Source of the DNA: Ramlibacter sp. | GTDB lineage: Bacteria > Pseudomonadota > Gammaproteobacteria > Burkholderiales > Burkholderiaceae_C | Direction: 5' to 3' | DNA: 64,000 nucleotides | Assembly: GCA_030695945.1 (NCBI GenBank) | Contig: JAUYOG010000053.1 | Location: 62,001 to 126,000 of the forward strand | Shown here: in pieces, positions 1-7,623 of the stretch | Layout of the letters: every line of letters begins with the position of its first letter | Position numbering within the stretch: position 1 is the stretch's first letter | Position numbers and translations under genes: made by a program | Notes under the pieces: generated by a model | Databases searched by the model: none | What the model was told of the DNA's origin: nothing | The model's input: the letters and a program-made list of their open reading frames with translations, nothing else

Positions 1-1
1 G

Positions 2-979
2 GACATCAGCTTCCCGGAGATCGAGAAGTTCGACAACCTGCCGCCCGCCCGCGTGGACGGTGCGACGGCCTTCGTGAGCATCATGGAAGGCTGCTCCAAG
101 TATTGCAGCTACTGTGTCGTGCCCTACACGCGCGGCGAGGAAGTCTCCCGGCCGTTCGAGGACGTGCTGGCGGAAGTCGCCGGCCTGGCCGACCAGGGCG
201 TGAAGGAAGTGACGCTGCTCGGCCAGAACGTCAACGCGTACCGCGGCCGCATGGGCGACTCGGCGGAGATCGCCGACTTCGCGCTGCTGATCGAGTACGT
301 GGCCGACATCCCCGGCATCGAACGCATCCGCTACACCACCAGCCACCCGAACGAATTCACCCAGCGACTCATCGACGCGTACGCGAAGGTGCCCAAGCTG
401 GTGAGCCACCTGCACCTGCCGGTGCAGCACGGCAGCGACCGCATCCTGATGGCCATGAAGCGCGGGTACACCGCGATGGAATACAAAAGCACCGTGCGCA
501 AGCTTCGCGCCATCCGCCCGGACATGGCGCTGTCCAGCGACTTCATCGTCGGCTTCCCGGGCGAGACCGACGAAGACTTCGCGAAGATGATGAAGCTGAT
601 CGACGACGTCGGCTACGACAACAGCTTCAGCTTCATCTTCAGCCCGCGCCCCGGCACCCCGGCCGCCACTTTGCACGACGAGACCCCGCACGAGGTGAAG
701 CTCAAGCGCCTGCAACAGTTGCAGGCGGTGATCGAAGGCAACATGCGGCGCATCAGCGAGGCCCGCGTCGGCACGATGCAGCGCATCCTGGTCGAGGGGC
801 CGTCGCGCAAGAACGCCACCGAACTGGCGGGGCGCACCGAGTGCAACCGGATGGTGAATTTCAAGGGCCCGGCCCGGCTGGTCGGGCAGATGATCGACGT
901 GCGCGTCACCGAGGCGAACTCGCATTCGCTGCGCGGGGAAGTGGTGATCGAGGAAGAATCGCTGTCATTGCGGGCTTGA
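2..979 (+). CDS. miaB: tRNA-2-methylthio-N6-dimethylallyladenosine synthase MiaB, 5'-truncated by window edge
   Basis: MiaB is a radical-SAM [4Fe-4S] enzyme that adds the methylthio group to i6A37 of tRNAs. The reading frame is open from base 2, so the N-terminal cluster-binding domain lies outside the window. The visible part begins just before the radical-SAM cysteine motif ([16 protein letters not shown], CxxxCxxC, about bases 92-135), followed by the radical-SAM barrel ([16 protein letters not shown]) and a C-terminal TRAM-like domain. The GTG at 53 is internal (Val) and not a start. The stop codon and last few codons lie inside a dispersed inverted repeat, so the extreme C-terminus (about LSLRA) is repeat-derived. 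Convergent with ffh. Confidence 0.96.
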   Translation, partial: DISFPEIEKFDNLPPARVDGATAFVSIMEGCSKYCSYCVVPYTRGEEVSRPFEDVLAEVAGLADQGVKEVTLLGQNVNAYRGRMGDSAEIADFALLIEYVADIPGIERIRYTTSHPNEFTQRLIDAYAKVPKLVSHLHLPVQHGSDRILMAMKRGYTAMEYKSTVRKLRAIRPDMALSSDFIVGFPGETDEDFAKMMKLIDDVGYDNSFSFIFSPRPGTPAATLHDETPHEVKLKRLQQLQAVIEGNMRRISEARVGTMQRILVEGPSRKNATELAGRTECNRMVNFKGPARLVGQMIDVRVTEANSHSLRGEVVIEEESLSLRA

Positions 980-1039
980 CCCGCAATCCAGGGCGCGCAG
1001 GCGCGCGACGATGGATGCCGGATCAAGTCCGGCATGACA
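963..1039. repeat. Dispersed inverted repeat (REP-like) between miaB and ffh
   Basis: Two 28-nt arms (963-990 and 1012-1039) form a long imperfect palindrome: one contains GCGGGCTTGACCCGC, the other GCCGGATCAAGTCCGGC, and both outer ends read TGTCA/TGACA. The element fills the whole gap between convergent miaB and ffh and provides the miaB stop codon. Elements of this style are scattered in many alpha- and betaproteobacterial genomes. Here it probably folds as a bidirectional transcription barrier. Copy number cannot be judged from one window. Confidence 0.7.
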
Positions 1040-1045
1040 TCCTTT

Positions 1046-2413
1046 TCAGCGCGGCATTCCAGGCATTCCGCCCTTCATGCCGCCCATTCGCTTCATCATC
1101 TTCATCAGGCCGCCGCCCTTCATCTTCTTCATCATCCCCTGCATCTGCTCGAACTCGTTGAGCAGGCGGTTGACTTCCTGGACGTGAACGCCCGCGCCGG
1201 CGGCGATGCGGCGCTTGCGTGTGGCCTTGATCAGCTCGGGCTTGCGGCGCTCCAGCGGCGTCATGCTCTGGATGATGCCTTCCTTGCGGCGGATGTCCTT
1301 CTCGGCCTTGTTCATGTCCACCTGGCCGGCCTTGGCCTGCATGGCGGCGGGCATCTTGTCCATCAGGCTGGACAGCCCCCCCATCTGCTTCATCTGCTGG
1401 ATCTGCCCCAGGAAATCGTTCAGGTCGAAGCCGCTGCCGCTCTTGACCTTGGCCGCGAGCTTCTGCGCCGCTTCCATGTCGACGCCGGCGGTGACCTGCT
1501 CGACCAGCGCGAGGATGTCGCCCATGCCCAGGATGCGCCCGGCGTGCCGCTCCGCGTCGAACACCTCCAGGCCGTCGATCTTCTCGGAGATGCCGGCGAA
1601 CTTGATCGGCGCGCCGGTCACCTGGCGCACCGACAGCGCCGCGCCGCCGCGCGAGTCGCCGTCCATCTTGGTCAGGATGATGCCGGTGAGCGGCAGCGCC
1701 TCCTTGAATGCCTTGGCGGTGTTCACCGCGTCCTGCCCCTGCATCGCATCGACGACGAACAGCGTTTCGACCGGGTTCAGGGCCGCGTGCAGCTCCTTGA
1801 TCTCGCGCATCAGCGCCTCGTCGATCGCCAGCCGGCCGGCCGTGTCCACGAGCAGCACGTCGAAGTAACCGCGCTTGGCGAAATCGAGCGCCGCTTTCGC
1901 AATGTCCACCGGCTTCTGGTCCGGCGAGCTGGGGAACCATTCGGCGCCGGCCTGCGCGGTCACGGTCTTGAGCTGCTCGATGGCCGCGGGGCGGTACACG
2001 TCACCGGAGACCGTCAGTACTTTCTTCTTGCGCTTTTCGATCAGGTGCTTGGCGAGCTTCGCAGTGGTCGTGGTCTTGCCGGCACCCTGCAGGCCGGCCA
2101 TCAGGATCACCGCGGGCGGCTGCGCCTGCAGGTTGATGTCCGCGACGCCCTGGCCCATCGTGGCGGCCAGTTCCCGGTTGACGATGCCCACCAGGGCCTG
2201 TCCGGGCGAGAGCGAGCCCAGCACTTCCTGGCCCAGCGCCTTTTCCTTGACGCGGGCGATGAAGTCGCGCACCACCGGCAGGGCGACGTCGGCCTCGAGC
2301 AGGGCCATGCGCACCTCGCGCAGCATGTCCTGCACGTTGGCTTCGGTGATGCGGGCCTGGCCGCGGATTTCCTTGGCCAGGCGCGAGAGTTTGTCTGTGA
2401 GGGTGGAAGCCAT
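1046..2413 (-). CDS. ffh: Signal recognition particle protein Ffh (SRP54 homologue)
   Basis: Ffh is the GTPase that binds 4.5S RNA and signal sequences and docks with FtsY for co-translational membrane targeting. The 455-aa product has the N domain, the G domain with P-loop GLQGAGKTTTT (about 108-117), DTAGR, TKMDGDSRGG, and a Met-rich M domain ending in glycine/methionine repeats. The ATG at 2413 (MASTLTDKL) is chosen because it matches family starts. The open frame runs 29 codons further upstream into a repetitive intergenic stretch with no family similarity. It is divergent from the CcsA-like gene, an arrangement also seen around E. coli ffh/ypjD. Confidence 0.97.
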   Translation of the reverse strand: MASTLTDKLSRLAKEIRGQARITEANVQDMLREVRMALLEADVALPVVRDFIARVKEKALGQEVLGSLSPGQALVGIVNRELAATMGQGVADINLQAQPPAVILMAGLQGAGKTTTTAKLAKHLIEKRKKKVLTVSGDVYRPAAIEQLKTVTAQAGAEWFPSSPDQKPVDIAKAALDFAKRGYFDVLLVDTAGRLAIDEALMREIKELHAALNPVETLFVVDAMQGQDAVNTAKAFKEALPLTGIILTKMDGDSRGGAALSVRQVTGAPIKFAGISEKIDGLEVFDAERHAGRILGMGDILALVEQVTAGVDMEAAQKLAAKVKSGSGFDLNDFLGQIQQMKQMGGLSSLMDKMPAAMQAKAGQVDMNKAEKDIRRKEGIIQSMTPLERRKPELIKATRKRRIAAGAGVHVQEVNRLLNEFEQMQGMMKKMKGGGLMKMMKRMGGMKGGMPGMPR

Positions 2414-2438
2414 GGGAGGTTGAGCGTTGGGGGTTGGT

Positions 2439-2481
2439 CGTTGGGCGTGAATGACACGCATTTGACGTGCGTCGCCCAACG
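2439..2481. repeat. Inverted repeat in the ffh / ccsA-like divergent promoter region
   Basis: CGTTGGGCG (2439-2447) pairs with CGCCCAACG (2473-2481). Inside, ACGCA (2456-2460) pairs with TGCGT (2468-2472). A further ACGCCCAAC at 2493-2501 could pair alternatively with the left arm. The CGTTGGG/CCCAACG words recur across 2424-2501. It could be a cruciform or an operator between two divergent genes, or simply a decayed intergenic repeat; function is not known. Confidence 0.45.
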
Positions 2482-2521
2482 CCGCACGCTGAACGCCCAA
2501 CCAGCCTTTAAACTGTGACCC

Positions 2522-3322
2522 ATGATTCTAGCCAGTGCGTCTCCCGCGAGCGTGGTGCTGACGCTGGCGGCCGCCGCGGCGTATGCCCTTCCCGCCGCCG
2601 GCCATGCCCGCCTGTCTGACCGCGCCGCACGCATGGCCCTGCTGCTGGCATGGCTGCTGCACGCCGTCGTGGTCGCCTGGGGGTTGCTGGGCGACCCGCC
2701 CCGGTTCGGCTTCGCCCCCGCGATATCGATGACGGCGTGGCTGGTGCTGACCGTCTATGCGGTCGAGCGGCAGATGTTTCCGCAACTGCAGGCCCGTTGG
2801 GCCCTGGCCGGCCTCGGCAGCGTCGCCGTGCTGCTGGCCCTGGCGTTTCCGGGCGCGCCGCTGCACGTCGCGGCCTCGCCCTGGCTGCCCCTGCACTGGG
2901 CGCTGGGCATCGCCTCGTACGGCCTGTTCGCCGCCGCCGTGGTCCACGCCTGGCTGATGATGCGCGCCGAACGCCAGATCCGCGTCGCCGCCGACCCGCA
3001 TGCGGGCGTGCCGCTGCTGACACTGGAGCGCCTGACGTTCCGCTTTGCCAACGCGGGGTTCGTGCTGCTGTCCGCGACGCTGGTTGCCGGCCTGTTTTTC
3101 AGCGAGAAGCTCTACGGCCAGGGTCACAGCGGCATCCGCTGGGACCACAAGACGATCTTCTCGATCCTGTCCTGGGTGGTGTTCGCCTTCCTGCTGCTGG
3201 GCCGCCTGCGCTTCGGCTGGCGCGGCCGCAAGGCCGTGCGCGTGCTCTACACCGGCTCGCTGCTGTTGCTGCTGGCCTACGCCGGCTCGCGCTTCGTGCT
3301 GGAAGTGGTGCTGAAGCGCTAG
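2522..3322 (+). CDS. Cytochrome c assembly (CcsA/HemX-like, YpjD-type) inner membrane protein
   Basis: A 266-aa polytopic membrane protein with about eight hydrophobic segments, including a CcsA-type core with conserved histidines and aromatic residues (PLHWALGIASYGLFAAAVVH, GHSGIRWDHKTIFSILSWVVFA). The family resembles the CcsA/CcmC heme-handling proteins. Gene order next to ffh matches E. coli YpjD, whose exact role is unsettled. The ATG at 2522 is the first possible start after the intergenic repeat. Followed 23 bp later by a small membrane protein on the same strand. The family call is sound; specific cytochrome maturation activity is inference. Confidence 0.85.
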   Translation: MILASASPASVVLTLAAAAAYALPAAGHARLSDRAARMALLLAWLLHAVVVAWGLLGDPPRFGFAPAISMTAWLVLTVYAVERQMFPQLQARWALAGLGSVAVLLALAFPGAPLHVAASPWLPLHWALGIASYGLFAAAVVHAWLMMRAERQIRVAADPHAGVPLLTLERLTFRFANAGFVLLSATLVAGLFFSEKLYGQGHSGIRWDHKTIFSILSWVVFAFLLLGRLRFGWRGRKAVRVLYTGSLLLLLAYAGSRFVLEVVLKR

Positions 3323-3345
3323 GCGGCGCGGGTGACGCGGCGGCC

Positions 3346-3582
3346 ATGAAATATCTCATCCTCCTGGTGGTGGTGCTGGCCGTGCTCTGGTACTGGCGCA
3401 ATGCCCGCGGCGCCGACGCCCCTCCCGGCGGCCCGCGCAGGGCCGGTGGGAAAGCCCCACCCCAGGACATGGTCCAGTGCCCGGTTTGCTCGGTCCACCT
3501 GCCACGCTCCGATGCCTTGCCCGGGCCCGACGGCCAGCTGTACTGCTGCGCGGCCCATCGCCTGCGCGCGCAGGAAAAGTGA
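3346..3582 (+). CDS. PP0621-type small membrane-anchored zinc-ribbon-like protein
   Basis: A 78-aa protein with an N-terminal transmembrane anchor (MKYLILLVVVLAVLWYW), a Pro/Gly-rich linker and a compact C-terminal domain with CPVC and CCAAH (Cys/His spacing like a small metal-binding ribbon). The ATG at 3346 is chosen because the longer upstream frame overlaps the ccsA-like gene and has no matching family. It ends 1 bp before the pilS start, so it is very likely co-transcribed and possibly translationally coupled with pilSR. Small proteins of this kind are usually annotated as PP0621 family; function is unknown. Confidence 0.85.
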   Translation: MKYLILLVVVLAVLWYWRNARGADAPPGGPRRAGGKAPPQDMVQCPVCSVHLPRSDALPGPDGQLYCCAAHRLRAQEK

Positions 3583-3583
3583 C

Positions 3584-5289
3584 ATGCCCGCGGCCCATTC
3601 GGATATCAGCTTCCCGGCCGACCCCGACCTGACGTCGGATTCCGCGTTCGCACGGCTGTGGCGCGGTTTCATGAGCGCGCGCGTCGCCCTCGCGCTGGTA
3701 CTGCTGGCGTTGCTGTCGGCGCTGTTCATGCTCGCACCGCCGCTGAACGTCAGCCGCTGGCTGCTCGGCCTGTGCCTGACCTATCTCGTGGCCACGCTGG
3801 TGGTGCGGATCTACACCCGGCCGCTGCCGCCGGGCGACCGGTTCGATCCGCAGTGGGTCTCCTCGATAGGGGTGGACCTGCTGGCGTTTTCGACACTGCA
3901 GTTCCTGCAGGCCGGAGGCCTCAACTACGCGCCGCTCTACGCACTGCCCGTGTTGATGGGCTCCGTCCTGGGATCCGCGCTGCTTGCCTTGGGGACGGCG
4001 GCCGCCGTGGCGCTGCTGCTGCTCACGGATGCATGGGTGCTGTCGCTGCACGTGCCCGCCGAGACGGCGGCGCGTTTCCTGCAGGCCGGCCTGACGGGCA
4101 TCGGCTACTTCGCGCTGGCGTTCCTTGCCAACCAGCTGGCCGCGCGGCTGGCCCGCGAGGAGCAGGCGGCGCGCCACGGGCGGCAGGCCGCGCGCATGCA
4201 GGCGCAGGTCAACCAGCTCGTGATCGAGACGCTGGCCGACGGCGTGCTGGTGGTCGATGCCAAGGGCCGCGTGCACACGGCCAACCCTGCGGCCCGCGTC
4301 CTCCTGGGTCTGGAGGGCGGGCTGGCACAGGCCCCCTTCGAGCTGACGGCGCGTCCCGCCTGGCGGCCGATGGCGGCCCTGGCGCAGCGGACCTTCGCCG
4401 AGCGGACGGCGCATCGGGCGGAAGTGGCGCTGGAAGAGGATGGCGCCAGCCCGCGGCGCATCCACGTTCGCACCCGCCTCACCTCGCGCGAACACCACGC
4501 GCAGAGCCTGTGCGTCATGTTCATGGAGGACCTGCGCGAGATGGAAGCGCGGCTGCGCACCGAGAAACTCGCGGCCATGGGCCGGATGTCGGCGGCGGTG
4601 GCGCACGAGATCCGCAACCCCCTTGCCGCCATCGCGCAGGCGAATGCGCTGATGGAAGAGGACCTGCGGGAGCCCGCGCTGCAGCAGCTCAGTTCGCTGG
4701 TGCGCAAGAACGCGCAGCGGCTGGCGCAGATCGTGGACGAAATCCTCGACATCTCGCGCGTGCAGCACCAGGGCCTGGGCGCGCCGCCCACGCTCGAACT
4801 GGACGCCGCGGTGGCCGCCGCGTGCAGCGACTGGGCGACGCAATCGCGCAGCGGGGCGCGGCTGCAGCTGGCACTGGGCGCCCCTGCGGCGCAGGTGCCG
4901 TTCGACGCCGACCACCTGCGCCGCGTCCTGGTCAACCTGCTCGACAACGCCCTGCGCTATGCGGGCGACAGGCCCGACTCGATCCGCGTGTCGACCCACC
5001 ACGTCGCCGGGCAGGCCGGGCTGCGGGTCTGGAGCGACGGCGCGCCGCTGGAGCCGACCGTGCAGCGGCACCTGTTCGAGCCATTCTTCTCGTCCGAGAG
5101 CCGTTCCAGCGGCCTGGGCCTGTACATCTGCCGCGAACTCTGCGAGCGCCACGGCGCCATCACCGGTTACCGGCGCGCCGCCGCCGGCGCCGCGGGCCAC
5201 GCGCGCGAAGGCAACGAATTCTTCGTGAGTTTCCGGCCCGCCGGCGCCCCGCTTGCCGGGGCCGCATCATTTGACACAATAGCCGCCTG

Positions 5290-5290
<1 letters not shown>
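3584..5290 (+). CDS. pilS: Type IV pilus sensor histidine kinase PilS
   Basis: Membrane sensor kinase that activates PilR for transcription of type IV pilin genes. The 568-aa protein has about six N-terminal transmembrane segments (residues 30-185), a PAS domain (about 205-320), the phosphoacceptor H-box with His341 (VAHEIRNPLAAI), an N-box (NLLDNALRYA, about 451) and a G-box (SSGLGLYIC, about 507). The ATG at 3584 is chosen because the upstream open frame runs into the preceding gene and lacks family similarity. Its TGA overlaps the pilR ATG by one base (TGATG), a strong coupling signal. Confidence 0.95.
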
Positions 5291-6759
<1,469 letters not shown>

Positions 6760-6761
6760 GA

Positions 6762-6830
6762 GCCCCCAGGCCGCCTGGCGGCGTCCGCCCCCCGAGGGGG
6801 ACAAGGAAACTCGGGAGCGGCCCAGCGTTT
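6762..6830 (+). repeat. Dispersed CCCCCCGAGGGGG intergenic repeat, copy 1 (pilR-ampD)
   Basis: A GC-rich stretch with the core GCCCCCCGAGGGGGA and a nearby GGCGGC/GAGCGGCCC segment. It is related to two other copies in this window (about 16378-16458 and 61853-61938). The core reads P-P-E-G in the frame that joins ampD, so a gene finder may extend ampD upstream through it. Elements of this type are common between genes in Comamonadaceae. Boundaries are approximate. Confidence 0.6.
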
Positions 6831-6832
6831 CC

Positions 6833-7405
6833 ATGGGTTCGGCGCCCGGCCTCTGGCAGGGCGGCTGGTACCGCTTCGCGCGCCGCCTGGCCTCGCCCAA
6901 CTTCGGCGCCCGTCCGCCGGGCGCGCAGGTCGACCTCATCGTCGTGCATTCGATCAGCCTGCCGCCGGGACGCTACGGCGGCGAAGCAGTGCAACAACTT
7001 TTCACGAATTCGCTGGACTGGAACGCGCACCCCTACTTCAAGAGCATCGAGGGGCTGGCGGTGTCCTCGCACTTCTACATCCGCCGCAACGGCGAGCTGT
7101 GGCAATTCGTCGGCTGCGACGACCGAGCGTGGCACGCGGGCGCCTCGCAGTACCGCGGCCGCAGCGAGTGCAACGACGACTCCGTGGGCATCGAGCTGGA
7201 AGGCCTGGAGGGCGAACCGTTCGAGCCGGAGCAGTACGAGGCGCTGGCGAGCCTGTGCGCCGCCATTGCGCAGCGCTACCCGGTCGCCCACATCGCCGGC
7301 CACGAGCACATCGCGCCGGGCCGCAAGCGCGATCCGGGCGCGGGCTTCGACTGGCGCCTGTTGCGCGCCAGCCTCGCCTGGCCGGCGGCATCCTTTCCCG
7401 CGTAA
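6833..7405 (+). CDS. ampD: 1,6-anhydro-N-acetylmuramyl-L-alanine amidase AmpD
   Basis: Cytosolic zinc amidase that cleaves anhydro-muropeptides in peptidoglycan recycling; loss of AmpD derepresses AmpC in other bacteria. The 190-aa product shows the amidase_2 fold with the three expected zinc ligands: His in LIVVHSISLPPG, His in IAGHEHIAPG and Asp in KRDPG. I prefer the ATG at 6833 (MGSAPGLWQGGW) because GGAG lies about 12 nt upstream and family members begin near the WQxGWY motif. The alternative ATG at 6743 overlaps the end of pilR and would add 30 residues encoded by the dispersed repeat. Confidence 0.93.
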   Translation: MGSAPGLWQGGWYRFARRLASPNFGARPPGAQVDLIVVHSISLPPGRYGGEAVQQLFTNSLDWNAHPYFKSIEGLAVSSHFYIRRNGELWQFVGCDDRAWHAGASQYRGRSECNDDSVGIELEGLEGEPFEPEQYEALASLCAAIAQRYPVAHIAGHEHIAPGRKRDPGAGFDWRLLRASLAWPAASFPA

Positions 7406-7409
7406 CCGC

Positions 7410-7425
7410 CCGCTGTGCACAGCGG
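7410..7425. other. 16-bp perfect palindrome downstream of ampD
   Basis: CCGCTGTGCACAGCGG is a perfect 16-bp palindrome just 5 bp after the ampD stop. There is no T-run, so it is a weak terminator candidate. It could equally be a protein-binding site in the long nrdA upstream region. Further down (7476-7484) GTATCCACA is one mismatch from a DnaA box, which is weak evidence only. Confidence 0.35.
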
Positions 7426-7511
7426 ATGCAGGGCCGGCGCGCCCGCCTGCCCGACCGTGGCCAACGCTGCACAAGGTATCCACAGGGATATGCACCGGCA
7501 CTTCTCGCAAA

Positions 7512-7558
7512 CCACTACCTATAGTGCTTGTAAAGCCATAAAGCCCCATATATAGTGC
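7512..7558 (+). promoter_or_regulatory. nrdAB promoter with two NrdR-like boxes
   Basis: Two 16-bp sites, CCACTACCTATAGTGC (7512-7527) and GCCCCATATATAGTGC (7543-7558), match the NrdR-box consensus (ACACTATATATAGTGT-like) and lie exactly 31 bp apart, three helical turns, as known for NrdR operators. A plausible sigma-70 promoter sits between and within them: TTGTAA (7528-7533), 17-bp spacer, TATAGT (7551-7556). The second box covers the -10, so NrdR with bound ATP/dATP should block initiation. Repression by NrdR is inferred from family knowledge; nrdR itself is not in the window. Confidence 0.82.
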
Positions 7559-7623
7559 CTCGGTCGGGCAGCCCGGTACACTCCGGCCCCTTTGAAGAAC
7601 AAACAGCCAGCAGAGGAAAACAC

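Noticed and set aside
1034-2518. A 494-codon + strand frame opposite ffh
   Set aside because: Antisense to ffh, which has all SRP GTPase motifs. The frame is leucine/histidine-rich noise.
3356-5200. A 614-codon open frame on the minus strand opposite pilS
   Set aside because: Arg/Gln/His-rich with no family features. The opposite strand encodes clear PilS motifs.
7410-7425. LexA/SOS box reading of the CTGTGCACAG palindrome
   Set aside because: The CTGT...ACAG spacing is 2 bp instead of the 8 bp of enterobacterial LexA boxes. The neighbouring genes do not suggest SOS control.
7476-7484. DnaA-box-like GTATCCACA upstream of nrdA
   Set aside because: One mismatch, single copy and no surrounding box cluster. 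In E. coli nrd genes respond to DnaA, but evidence here is too weak to call a site.
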